Shown piece by piece: positions 50,241 to 58,587 of a stretch of DNA of 64,000 bases. The notes under the pieces were generated by a model. The model made no database searches. It worked only from the letters and a program-made list of their open reading frames with translations, and was not told the DNA's origin. The position numbers and the translations under genes are program-made. Position 1 is the first letter of the stretch; every line of letters begins with the position of its first letter. Origin of the DNA: DATJLY01 sp035604195 (GTDB lineage Bacteria; Pseudomonadota; Alphaproteobacteria; ATCC43930; CGMCC-115725); assembly GCA_035604195.1 (NCBI GenBank), contig DATNIY010000080.1:7936-71935 (forward strand). Direction: 5' to 3'.

Positions 50241-52034
50241 GTGGGCACTCTCGCCTGGAAGCTGCTGCCCTATCTCCGACCCTACCGCCTGCGCTTCGCC
50301 TGGGCGCTCGTCCAGGTCTTTCTCATCGCCGGCTTCGATCTGCTCAAGCCCTGGCCGCTGCAATTGGTCATCGACCACGTGCTGAGCGGCAAGCCGGTCG
50401 GGCTCGCCCTGCTGTCCGGGCTCTCGCAAGGCGGGTTGCTCCTCACCGCCTGCCTCGGGCTCGTGGCGGTCAATCTCGCCTCGGGGCTGATGACGCTGCT
50501 GCACAACGTCACCACCATCGCCATCGGGCAGCGCATGGTGAACGATCTGCGCGGCGCGCTCTACAGCCGGCTGCAGCGGCTCTCGCTCGCCTTCCACAGC
50601 CGGCAGAAGGTCGGCGATCTCATGTACCGGATCACCGCCGACAGTTTCGCCGTCCAGACCATGATCATGAACGGGCTGCTGCCGATCCTGTCGGCGGCGG
50701 TGCTGCTCGCGGGCATGCTCTTCGTGCTCGTCCCGCTCGATGCGACGCTGACGCTCATCTCGCTCACCATCGTGCCGGCGCTGTTCGCGCTCATCGCCAT
50801 CTTCAACCGCAGGATCGCCGCCGCCGCCACCGAAGTGCGCGAGCGCGAGAGCCTGGTTTATTCGCTGGTGCAGTGGGCGATGAGCTCGGTCAAGGTCGTG
50901 CAGGCCTTCACCAAGGAAGAGGAGGAATACCGCCGCTTCATGGGCGCGAGCCGGGCGAGCCTCAAGGCGACGCTCAGCCTCTACAGCTGGCAGACGCTCT
51001 ATTCGGGCGCCGTCAACGCCGTCATCGCCGCGGGCACCGCCGTCGTTATCTATGCCGGCGCCGAGAGCGTGCTCGGGGGCCGTCTCTCGCTCGGCGAGCT
51101 GGTGGTGTTCATCGCCTATCTGGCGCAGCTCTACACGCCGGTGAACCAGATCACCCAAAGCTGGGGACTGATCGCCGGCGCGCGCATCGGCGCCCGGCGC
51201 TGCTTCGAGATTCTCGACCTCGAGGCCGATCTCAAGGACGGCTCCCGCGACTTCCCGCCGGAGGGTGCGCTTGGTGCGGTCGAGTGGCGCGGCGTGAGCT
51301 TCCGCTACCGCAGCGACATGCCGGTGCTGCGCGAGGTGAGCCTGAGCGTGACGCGGGGCATGCGCGTCGCCGTGGTGGGACCGACCGGCGCGGGCAAATC
51401 GACGCTTCTGGGCCTACTGCCGCGTTTCTTCGATGCGAGCGCGGGCAGCGTGCTGATCGACGGCGTCGATGTTCGGGGATACCGGCTGCAGTCGTTGCGC
51501 CGGCAGATCGCCATGGTGCTGCAGCCGCCGCTGGTCTTCCCGATGTCGGTCAAGGACAACATCGCCTACGGCCGGCCCGAGGCGAGCGATGCCGAGATCG
51601 AAGAGGCGGCGCGGCTCGCCCGCATCCACGATCTCGTCGTCTCGCTGCCGCAAGGCTACGACACCATGCTCGGCGACACCGCGACGCTCTCCGAAGGCGA
51701 GAAGCAGCGCCTCACCATCGCCCGCGCGATCCTGCGCGATGCGCCGATCCTGGTGCTCGACGAGCCCACCTCCGCGCTCGACATCGAGACCGAAGCCCTG
51801 GTCATGGCGGGCGTCCAGCGTCTCACCAGCGGGCGGACGACCTTCGTCATCGCGCATCGGCTCTCGACCGTGCGCGGCGCCGATCTCATTCTGGTGCTGC
51901 GCGACGGCCGCATCGTCGAGCAGGGCGGCTTCGCCGAGCTGCTGCGGCGCGGTGGGATCTTCGCCGACCTCTACAACAGCCAGTTCGCCGATTCGCCGAA
52001 CGCCCGCTCTACGATCTCGGCCGAGCCGTCGTAG
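50241..52034 (+). CDS. ABC exporter, fused permease and ATPase
   Basis: A 597-residue MsbA/NdvA-type half-transporter. Six membrane helices lie in residues of about 15-300. The ATPase has Walker A VGPTGAGKSTLLG, Q-loop VLQPPLVFPMSVKDN, signature LSEGEKQRL (instead of LSGGQ), Walker B ILVLDEPTSALD and the switch His in IAHRLST. The signature LSEGEKQ is a tolerated variant that keeps the Ser and the second Gly. The start is the GTG at 50241, 4 bp after the GH-GT2 stop. It probably exports a glycan or lipid-linked product. It overlaps the convergent TerC gene by 64 bp. Confidence 0.9.
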   Translation: MGTLAWKLLPYLRPYRLRFAWALVQVFLIAGFDLLKPWPLQLVIDHVLSGKPVGLALLSGLSQGGLLLTACLGLVAVNLASGLMTLLHNVTTIAIGQRMVNDLRGALYSRLQRLSLAFHSRQKVGDLMYRITADSFAVQTMIMNGLLPILSAAVLLAGMLFVLVPLDATLTLISLTIVPALFALIAIFNRRIAAAATEVRERESLVYSLVQWAMSSVKVVQAFTKEEEEYRRFMGASRASLKATLSLYSWQTLYSGAVNAVIAAGTAVVIYAGAESVLGGRLSLGELVVFIAYLAQLYTPVNQITQSWGLIAGARIGARRCFEILDLEADLKDGSRDFPPEGALGAVEWRGVSFRYRSDMPVLREVSLSVTRGMRVAVVGPTGAGKSTLLGLLPRFFDASAGSVLIDGVDVRGYRLQSLRRQIAMVLQPPLVFPMSVKDNIAYGRPEASDAEIEEAARLARIHDLVVSLPQGYDTMLGDTATLSEGEKQRLTIARAILRDAPILVLDEPTSALDIETEALVMAGVQRLTSGRTTFVIAHRLSTVRGADLILVLRDGRIVEQGGFAELLRRGGIFADLYNSQFADSPNARSTISAEPS

Positions 52035-52591
52035 ATGAGGCGCAGCGCCACCGCGGCGACGATGGCGACGCCGAGCCAGGCGAGCCAGCGATGCCGCGCC
52101 AGGAGCCGCGCCACCATGCTCGCGGCCAGCGCCATCAATCCCACCGAGAGCAGCAGACCGATCACCAGCACGATGAAATGGTCGCGCGCCGTGCCGGCGA
52201 CGGCGAGCGCGTTGTCGAGCGACATCGAGAGATCGGCCGCCACCACTTGGAAGAGCGCCCGGCCGAAGCTCTTGGGCGGCGCGCCGGCGGCGGCGGACGG
52301 CGCCTCGTCGTGCAGTTCGCGATAGAGCTTCCAGGCGACCCAGAGCAGGAGAATACCGCCCGCCAAGGTCAGGCCGATGATGGCGAGAAGCTTCACCGCG
52401 AAGAGCGACAGCGCGATGCGCAGCGCCGTGGCGATGACGATGCCCGCCATGATGACGCGCCGGCGCCGTGCCGGTTCGAGCCCGGATGCGGCGAGGGCGA
52501 CGACGATGGCATTGTCGCCGGCGAGCACGAGGTCGATGACGACCACCGAGGCCAAGGCCGCCAGCGCGCCGGCAGTCACGTCGAAAGGCAA
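51971..52591 (-). CDS. TerC family membrane protein (YjbE-like)
   Basis: A 206-residue protein with about seven membrane helices. The TerC signatures are VVVIDLVLAGDNAIVVALAA near the start and VVAADLSMSLDNALAVAG in the middle, both with acidic residues in the membrane that can bind metal. Relatives include Mn2+ exporters such as YceF/YkoY. Its 3' end overlaps the ABC exporter gene by 64 bp on the opposite strand. The substrate is inferred only. Confidence 0.88.
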   Translation of the reverse strand: MPFDVTAGALAALASVVVIDLVLAGDNAIVVALAASGLEPARRRRVIMAGIVIATALRIALSLFAVKLLAIIGLTLAGGILLLWVAWKLYRELHDEAPSAAAGAPPKSFGRALFQVVAADLSMSLDNALAVAGTARDHFIVLVIGLLLSVGLMALAASMVARLLARHRWLAWLGVAIVAAVALRLIYDGSAEIVERAFGESANWLL

Positions 52592-52739
52592 GACTCCGCT
52601 CCTCCCGGCATCATGGCGCTCGGGCCGGGCTTAGGCGACAGAAGCGGCGAGCGCTTTTCGGCGACCCCGCAGCCGAACCCACCCCGCCCGCGCGCGCCAC
52701 GCATGATTTGTTAACGCTTTGCCGCGACACTTAACCATC

Positions 52740-52770
52740 GCGAGAGGGAGGATTGTCCTCCCCACCTCGC
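52740..52770 (+). promoter_or_regulatory. Strong hairpin ahead of the FlhF-like gene
   Basis: GCGAG, then GGGAGGA (52746-52752), TTG, TCCTCCC (52756-52762), then CTCGC (52766-52770) form a two-part stem of 12 bp with a 3-nt loop. The SD-like GGGAGGA is buried in it but lies too far (about 38 bp) from the ATG at 52790 to be the ribosome site. It could be a leader hairpin or attenuator. Confidence 0.3.
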
Positions 52771-52789
52771 GCGGCAGTAGAGCGCGGCG

Positions 52790-53623
52790 ATGAGCAGGCT
52801 CGAGTTGAAGACGGTTGCGGCACGGAGCGCCATTCGCGCCGGGCTCTCGCCTGCGCTCGCGCAAGATGATGCGCGCGAGCTGCTGGCCAATGTGCTGCTG
52901 GCGCAAGAGACGCCGCCGGCGCTTTCCGAGCGCCTGGTCAAGGCGGCGACGGCGGTGGGCCCGGCGGTGCGCCTCATCGAGCAACTCGCCGCCGCGCTCG
53001 GCAGCGAACTCGTCTTTCAGACGATCGAGGAGATGCTGCAGGAGCCGAGCCTCCTCCTCCTGGGGCCGCGGGAATCCGGCAAGACGACCTTGGCGGCGAA
53101 GCTCGCCGCGCGCTTCGGCGAGCGCGACGTGCTGGTCATCAGCGCCGGGCTCGGCGGTCCCGGCGACGCGCGGCAGATCGAGGAATACACCGCGGTGCTG
53201 GGCGTGCCGCTGACCGTCGCCAACGACATCGCGAGCCTGCGCGACATCATTTCGGGCGCCGCCGGGCGTCGAATCATCATCGATACCGCCGGCGTCGGGG
53301 TCGAGGAAGCGGCGAGCCGCGACTGGCTGCGCGCGCTCATCGCCGCCGCCAAAGCCGAGCCGCTGCTGGTCATGGCGGCCGACATACCGGCCGCCCAGGC
53401 GATGCCGATCGCGCGCGCCGCGGCCGAGCTTGGCGCGCGCCGCCTCATCGCGACGCGGCTCGATCTGGCGCGGCGGGTCGGCGGGATGCTTGCCGCCGCC
53501 GATGCCGGCCAGCTCGCCCTGGTCGCGACCAGCGTCACGCCGCATTTCGCCTTCGGCCTGCGTCCCCTGACGCCGGAGGTGTTGGCGCGCCGGCTCTTGA
53601 CCTTCGCGCTCGAGGCCGGCTGA
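52790..53623 (+). CDS. SRP54/FlhF-like GTPase domain protein
   Basis: A 277-residue protein. After a helical N-terminal region (about 1-80) the SRP-type GTPase follows: P-loop LLGPRESGKTTLAAKLAARF, IIIDTAGVG (G3), and ATRLDLARRVGG (G4, TRLD for TKLD). The C-terminus VTPHFAFGLRPLTPEVLARRLL matches FlhF. The P-loop reads GPRESGKTT where FlhF usually has GPTGVGKTT. No flagellar genes are near it. It may be a degenerate or specialised FlhF-like regulator; function is unproven. Confidence 0.75.
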   Translation: MSRLELKTVAARSAIRAGLSPALAQDDARELLANVLLAQETPPALSERLVKAATAVGPAVRLIEQLAAALGSELVFQTIEEMLQEPSLLLLGPRESGKTTLAAKLAARFGERDVLVISAGLGGPGDARQIEEYTAVLGVPLTVANDIASLRDIISGAAGRRIIIDTAGVGVEEAASRDWLRALIAAAKAEPLLVMAADIPAAQAMPIARAAAELGARRLIATRLDLARRVGGMLAAADAGQLALVATSVTPHFAFGLRPLTPEVLARRLLTFALEAG

Positions 53624-53624
53624 G

Positions 53625-53671
53625 GCCGGCGCTCTGCCGCCGCCACAGAACGCGCGACGCCGAGCGCCGGC
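53625..53671. terminator. Hairpin between the FlhF-like gene and the transporter gene
   Basis: GCCGGCGCTC (53625-53634) and GAGCGCCGGC (53662-53671) are a perfect 10-bp inverted repeat with a 27-nt loop. It lies between convergent gene ends at 53623 and 53675. No T-run follows. Confidence 0.35.
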
Positions 53672-53674
53672 GCC

Positions 53675-54721
53675 TCACTGCGTATCCTGCTGCCCGACGA
53701 AGGAAAGATCGAGGATCGCGTGCGCGTCGGCGGTCTTGTCGACGAGGCCCTGCTTTTGATACCAGGCGATTTGGTGGTGGATGTCGCTCACCAAAAGCCG
53801 CGCGTCGGGATCAATGTAGGGGATCCCGTTCGTGATCTGCGCGGCCGACTGGCCGGTGTATTTGGCGATGATGGCGAGAAGCGCGGGCGCGGCGGCGCCT
53901 TGCCGGGGCGCGCCGTCCGGCCCCTTCACTAGAAACGCGTCGTAGAAATCATGCGCGCCGCGGCGATAGGCCGCGATGAAGCTCGCGACCTGCGCGCGAT
54001 GCGCGGCGATCGTTTGCTGCGCCGCAAAGATCGCGCCCAACTGCCAGGGTGTCTCGTCGCCGACCCAGCCCAGGAGATGCGCCTCGCCGCGCGAGACCAG
54101 AGGAAGCGCCACGGTGGCAGGGATGAGCGCCGCATCGACCTGGCCGCCTTGCAGCGCCGAGGCCTCGTTCGACATGGTCTGCAGCGGCACGACACGCACC
54201 CGGTCGAGCGCGAAGCCGAGCTTTTCGGCGAGGAGCCCGAGGCTGTAGTGGAAGGTCGAGCCCACCTGCGTCACCGCCACGGCGTGGCCAGGAAATTCCT
54301 TGAGGCTGGTGAAGCCGGACTCATAGGCGCGGTTCGCGGCGAGATAGGCGATGAGGTGATAGCCCGGCTCTTCGCGGCTCTGCGCGCCGATGATGCGCAG
54401 CCCGCCTTTGGCCGCGAGATTGTAGAATCCGGCGGTGAGGCCGGTGACGCCGATGTCGATATCGCCGGAGACCGTCGCCACCGCTATGGGCTGTGCCGCG
54501 TCGAAAAAGACGAAGGCCGGATCGATTCCGGCCGCCGCCAAATAGCCCTTGTCGGCGGCGATGAAGACCGGACCCGACGAGGCGAGCTTCAAGACGCCGA
54601 GGCGCAGCTTCTCCGCGGCCGTCGCCCCCGCGGCGAGCGCCAGGAGGAATGCCGCCGCAAGAGAGGCGGCCCGAAGTGCGTTCCGGGTCCGCGGCCCTCG
54701 CCGCACCCTCACTCGGTGCAT
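53675..54721 (-). CDS. ABC transporter substrate-binding protein (NMT1/SsuA-like)
   Basis: A 348-residue periplasmic binding protein with signal peptide (RAASLAAAFLLALAAGATA-AE). Typical features are KLRLGVLKLASSGPVFIAADKGYLAAAGID, FDAAQPIAVATVSGDIDIGVTGLTAG, VAVTQVGSTFHYSLGLLAEKLGF and LQTMSNEASALQGGQVDAAL. This is the NMT1/THI5-like fold that binds sulfonates, nitrate, pyrimidines or thiamine precursors. No permease or ATPase gene is adjacent, so it is an orphan here. The ATG at 54721 overlaps the end of the next upstream gene by 13 bp. Confidence 0.85.
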   Translation of the reverse strand: MHRVRVRRGPRTRNALRAASLAAAFLLALAAGATAAEKLRLGVLKLASSGPVFIAADKGYLAAAGIDPAFVFFDAAQPIAVATVSGDIDIGVTGLTAGFYNLAAKGGLRIIGAQSREEPGYHLIAYLAANRAYESGFTSLKEFPGHAVAVTQVGSTFHYSLGLLAEKLGFALDRVRVVPLQTMSNEASALQGGQVDAALIPATVALPLVSRGEAHLLGWVGDETPWQLGAIFAAQQTIAAHRAQVASFIAAYRRGAHDFYDAFLVKGPDGAPRQGAAAPALLAIIAKYTGQSAAQITNGIPYIDPDARLLVSDIHHQIAWYQKQGLVDKTADAHAILDLSFVGQQDTQ

Positions 54722-55188
54722 CGCAGATAGTCGTTGCGCCGCTCGGCTGCCATCGCCGTCACGATATGGCGGAACTGGTCGCGATCGATTGTGTCGGCTT
54801 GCGCCAGGAATTCCGCCGCTTCGCCGCACAGCCGCGTCAGCGGCTCGCGTCCGGTGCTGAGCGACACCTTATTGGCGAGGCCGGTGAGGAAATTGTCGAA
54901 GATTCGCTCGGCATGCCGCTCACCGAGGCGGCGGAAATGCTCGATCATCTCTTCCTGGTAATGGACGAGCGGTTCGCGGTTGCGCACGGTGAAGCGGCGG
55001 TAGGTTTCGGCGCCGCAGGTGTCGCTGAGCACCATGAGCTTGGCCTGGTATTGCACCGCCTCCTGCGCCTCGATCTCCGGCGCGCGGAAGCAATGCCCGA
55101 TTGCCGCCCCCACCGGGCTACCGGTGCCCAGCAGCGCCGACAGGGCGACGGCTGTTGCGATCGTTCGACCGAGACTGCGGATTCTCAC
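54709..55188 (-). CDS. Exported protein of unknown function
   Basis: A 159-residue protein with a signal peptide (ATAVALSALLGTGSPVGA-AI). The mature part has four Cys (GHCF, DTCG, RLCGE, LRCTE), probably two disulfides, and is mostly helical. No family is recognised. It is upstream of the substrate-binding protein gene on the same strand and overlaps it by 13 bp, so the two may be translated together. Confidence 0.78.
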   Translation of the reverse strand: MRIRSLGRTIATAVALSALLGTGSPVGAAIGHCFRAPEIEAQEAVQYQAKLMVLSDTCGAETYRRFTVRNREPLVHYQEEMIEHFRRLGERHAERIFDNFLTGLANKVSLSTGREPLTRLCGEAAEFLAQADTIDRDQFRHIVTAMAAERRNDYLRCTE

Positions 55189-55243
55189 TCTACGTCTCCC
55201 CTATCTGACCAATTGCAGCAGGAACCGCCCTGCCGCCCCCACC

Positions 55244-55837
55244 TCACGACGGCGGCATGCTGGGCGCGGCCGGGCGCCGCCGTCGGAGCCGATGTATGAG
55301 ATGCGCGCCGCCGATGACGATGATGAAAGCGCCGAGCAAGGCCATGCTGAATCGCTTGGCGATGTCGCCCAACGCGTGCTCGAAGGCGTTGCCGAAGAGA
55401 TAGCCCGCGGAAACGAAGGCCGCCGCCCACAAACCGGCCGCCAGGAAATTGAGCAGCAGAAAACGCTGCCAGCCGATGCCGCTGATCCCGAGGGCGAAGG
55501 ACGAGAAATTGCGCACGCCGTAGATGAAGCGGAAGCTCAGGATGAAGCCCGCGTCGTAACGCTTGAGCCAGCCGAGCGCGCTGTCGACGCGGACGCGCCA
55601 CGCGGGATGTCGCGCCATCAGCCGAAGGCCGAAATGACGGCCGATCCAGAAGTAGCATTGATCGCCCGCGAAGCTGCCGAGCCAGGCGGCAATGAGCAGG
55701 AGCGGCGCGCTCAACAACCCCTGCGCCGCGGCGAAGCCGGCGACCAAAACGAACGTCTCGCCCTCGAAGAAGGTCCAGAAGAACGTGATGAGATAGGACC
55801 ACGCGCCGTGCTCGAGGATGAACCGCTGAATGTCCAT
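55244..55837 (-). CDS. DedA family membrane protein
   Basis: A 197-residue SNARE-associated/DedA-type membrane protein. Features are FWTFFEGETFVLVAGFAAAQGLL, WLGSFAGDQCYFWIGRHFG, DAGFILSFRFIYGVRNFSSFALGISG (the conserved Arg motif) and a C-terminal helix with a basic tail. DedA proteins are thought to flip lipids such as undecaprenyl phosphate or phosphatidylethanolamine, and to support envelope integrity. It is a single gene on the minus strand. Confidence 0.9.
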   Translation of the reverse strand: MDIQRFILEHGAWSYLITFFWTFFEGETFVLVAGFAAAQGLLSAPLLLIAAWLGSFAGDQCYFWIGRHFGLRLMARHPAWRVRVDSALGWLKRYDAGFILSFRFIYGVRNFSSFALGISGIGWQRFLLLNFLAAGLWAAAFVSAGYLFGNAFEHALGDIAKRFSMALLGAFIIVIGGAHLIHRLRRRRPAAPSMPPS

Positions 55838-55982
55838 GCTAGACGAATTCCTCCCCCCGAGCTTGCGCGGATTCTAAGCCAGCGCGGCCGGGCAGGTCGA
55901 GCGAAGAATGACGAGGCGGAGCCGCGGTCCGCGGCGCGGCGCGGCGCCGCCAAATGCCGAAATTTTAACAAACTCCAACGGA

Positions 55983-56441
55983 TTACCCGCGGCGCTCGCG
56001 AAAATCGAAATAGTGCTTGATGTTCGAGAAGATAAGCGCCGCCGCAAGCACGAACAGCGCCAATCCGATGCCGTAGAACGCCCCGCCGACGAAATCCGCG
56101 AGTATCGCGCCGGCCAGGCCCAGCGCCGCCAGGACGGCGATCGAGACATAGAGCGAATCCTCCCGCGTCACCGCGATCGGCAGCAGCACGCCGATATAGG
56201 CTCCGTCGAGCTGGCGCTTGATGCGGATGGCGATGATCGCGACCGCGACGACGAAGGTCGCCATGCCCGAATCGTAGGTTGCCGAGTCGGGAGCGCCGCT
56301 CGCCACCAGCAGCCCGAACACCGCCGCCGCGGCCAGCAGCGCATGGCCGAGCCACGGGGCGATGAGCTGCCAGGCCTCGCCGAGACTCACCGGCTCAAGC
56401 CCGGCGCCTGTCGGGTGATGGGGCGGTGCCTCATTTGCCAT
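55983..56441 (-). CDS. Uncharacterised membrane protein
   Basis: A 152-residue protein with four or so hydrophobic segments (LGHALLAAAAVFGLLVASGA, MATFVVAVAIIAIRI, YVSIAVLAALGLAGAIL, FYGIGLALFVLAAALIFSN). It ends in a charged tail (KHYFDFRERRG). It is divergent from the CaiB gene. No family is recognised. The ATG at 56441 was preferred over one 20 codons upstream because it gives MANEAPPH and a normal cytoplasmic start. Confidence 0.7.
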   Translation of the reverse strand: MANEAPPHHPTGAGLEPVSLGEAWQLIAPWLGHALLAAAAVFGLLVASGAPDSATYDSGMATFVVAVAIIAIRIKRQLDGAYIGVLLPIAVTREDSLYVSIAVLAALGLAGAILADFVGGAFYGIGLALFVLAAALIFSNIKHYFDFRERRG

Positions 56442-56581
56442 CAAGCTTGCCTCTTGCCCTGCCCTCGGCGCGAGAATGGCGTTCAGCGGCGAGTCTTGCA
56501 AGGTTGCAGCCCAGGCCCCGGTGCGGAAGAGCCTTGCCCGACCGCCAGCGAAATCGGATAGTTGCGCTGGCCGAGGTCCCC

Positions 56582-57754
56582 ATGAGCAAGCTGCCGCTGT
56601 CCCGCTTCAAGGTCATCGATCTCTCGCGCGTGCGCGCCGGCCCGACTTGCGTGCGCCAACTCGCCGATTGGGGCGCCGAGGTCATCAAGGTCGAGAATCC
56701 CGGCGGCGATGCCGGGCTGGGCGGCGACCGGCACGGGCCGGACTTCCAGAATTTGCACCGCAACAAGCGGAGCATCACCCTCGACCTCAAGAAACCCGAG
56801 GGGCTGGCGATTCTGAAGGCGCTGGTGAAGACCGCGGATGTGGTGGTCGAGAACTTCCGGCCCGACGTCAAATTCCGCCTCGGCGTCGATTACGACAGCC
56901 TGAAGCCGATCAATCCGCGGTTGGTCTATGCCAGCATCTCCGGCTTCGGACAAAGCGGCCCCTATCGCGACCGGCCCGGGGTCGACCAGATCGCCCAGGG
57001 CATGGGCGGCCTCATGTCCATCACCGGGCTGCCCGGCCAGGGGCCGGTGCGGGTCGGCATACCGATCGCCGATCTCACCGCCGGCATCTTCGCCGCCATG
57101 GGGATTCTCATTGCACTCCTGGAGCGCGAGGAATCGGGCGAAGGCCAATATGTCGAATCCTCGTTGCTCGCGGCGCAGATCGCTATGCTCGACTTCCAGG
57201 CGGCGCGCTGGCTCGTCGCCAAGGAGGTCCCGGGCCAGGCCGGCAACAACCACCCGACCAACCTTCCCATGGGCGTCTTCCGCACTAAGGACGGCCACAT
57301 CAACATCGGCGCCGCCGGCGATGAAATCTACATCCGGCTGTGCGACGCCCTGGGCGCACCCCAACTCGCCACCGATCCGGAATTCGCCACCAACAAGGCG
57401 CGCTACCAGAACCGCGACAAGCTCAATGCGATCATCGACGAGCTGCTGCAAGGCAAGACCGCGGCGGAGTGGATCGAGCTCCTGAACCGCGCCAGCGTGC
57501 CCTGCGGTCCGATCTATCGTATCGACGAGGTCTTTGCCGACCCGCAGGTGAAGCATCTCGGGATCGCGCAAGCGCTGGAGCATCCGACTCTCGGGCGCAT
57601 CGAGTTGGTCGGCCAGCCGGTGACTTTGAGCCGCACGCCCTCCTCCCTGCGCAATCCTACGCCCGAGCGCGGCGAGCATAGCGACGAAATCCTGCGCGGC
57701 CTCGGCTATGACCAAATCGCGATCGCCCGGCTCAGGGCCGAGCGCGTCATCTGA
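56582..57754 (+). CDS. CaiB/BaiF family CoA transferase
   Basis: A 390-residue family III CoA transferase that swaps CoA between acids through an aspartyl-CoA intermediate. The N-terminus KVIDLSRVRAGPTCVRQLADWGAEVIKVE and SISGFGQSGPYRDRPGVDQIAQGMGG (with the nucleophilic Asp) are standard, followed by DLTAGIFAAMG and ESLL-like SSLLAAQIAMLDFQ. The ATG at 56582 begins MSKLPLSRF. It is followed by a crotonase-family gene 29 bp downstream, which suggests a pathway for degrading an acyl-CoA. The substrate is unknown. Confidence 0.9.
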   Translation: MSKLPLSRFKVIDLSRVRAGPTCVRQLADWGAEVIKVENPGGDAGLGGDRHGPDFQNLHRNKRSITLDLKKPEGLAILKALVKTADVVVENFRPDVKFRLGVDYDSLKPINPRLVYASISGFGQSGPYRDRPGVDQIAQGMGGLMSITGLPGQGPVRVGIPIADLTAGIFAAMGILIALLEREESGEGQYVESSLLAAQIAMLDFQAARWLVAKEVPGQAGNNHPTNLPMGVFRTKDGHINIGAAGDEIYIRLCDALGAPQLATDPEFATNKARYQNRDKLNAIIDELLQGKTAAEWIELLNRASVPCGPIYRIDEVFADPQVKHLGIAQALEHPTLGRIELVGQPVTLSRTPSSLRNPTPERGEHSDEILRGLGYDQIAIARLRAERVI

Positions 57755-57783
57755 CCAAGCGCAAGTCAAGGGACGAGGCGAGA

Positions 57784-58578
57784 ATGATTTCCCCTACCGA
57801 GCGAATGATCGCCGAGGTCGAGGGCGCCATCGGCTGGATGGTGTTCAACAACCCGGCGCGCCGCAATGCAGTCTCGATCGACATGTGGCAGGCGGTGCCG
57901 GCGATATTGGATCATTTCGAGCGCGACCCGGCGGTGCGCGTCGTCGTCCTGCGCGGCGCCGGCGACAAGGCCTTCGTCTCCGGCGCCGACATCTCGGAGT
58001 TCGAGCACAACCGCGCCACACCTGAGGCCATCGCCAAATACGACGAGATCGGCGTCGGCGCGATGAGCCGCATCGAGGCGTCGAGCAAGCCGACGATCGC
58101 GATGATTCAGGGCTATTGCATGGGCGGCGGCGTCGGCGTCGCGCTGTCCTGCGATTTGCGGATCGCCGCCGAGGATGCGCGCTTCGGCATTCCGGCGGCC
58201 CGGCTCGGCCTAGGCTACCGCTGGGGCGGCGTGAAGAAGCTCGTCGACCTCGTCGGCCCGGCCTTCGCCAAGGAGATCTTCTACACCGCGCGCCAGTTCA
58301 CCGCCGCCGAGGCGCAGGGGATGGGCCTGATCAACCGCGCAGTTCCGCGCGCCGAGATCGAAGGCTTCGTGCGCTCCTACTGTGCCATGATCGGCGACAA
58401 CGCGCCCTTGACGCTCGCCGCGGTCAAGGGCGTCGTCGCCGAGTTCGGCAAGCCCGGCGCCGAGATCGACAAAGCCCGCTGCGAGGAGTTGGTCAAGCGC
58501 TGCTTCGGCAGCGCCGATTACATCGAGGGCCGCCGCGCCTTCATGGAGAAGCGCAAGCCGGTCTTCACCGGGCGATGA
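57784..58578 (+). CDS. Crotonase (enoyl-CoA hydratase/isomerase) family protein
   Basis: A 264-residue crotonase-fold protein. The oxyanion region RGAGDKAFVSGADISEFE and the second CoA motif YCMGGGVGVALSCDLRIA are clear. Both glutamates that hydratases use (rat E144 and E164) are replaced: GGGVGVAL has Gly/Val, and FGIPAARLGL has Ala. It is therefore probably not a hydratase in the strict sense, and may be an isomerase, decarboxylase or lyase. It is the second gene after CaiB/BaiF. Confidence 0.87.
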   Translation: MISPTERMIAEVEGAIGWMVFNNPARRNAVSIDMWQAVPAILDHFERDPAVRVVVLRGAGDKAFVSGADISEFEHNRATPEAIAKYDEIGVGAMSRIEASSKPTIAMIQGYCMGGGVGVALSCDLRIAAEDARFGIPAARLGLGYRWGGVKKLVDLVGPAFAKEIFYTARQFTAAEAQGMGLINRAVPRAEIEGFVRSYCAMIGDNAPLTLAAVKGVVAEFGKPGAEIDKARCEELVKRCFGSADYIEGRRAFMEKRKPVFTGR

Positions 58579-58587
58579 GCCGTCCCC

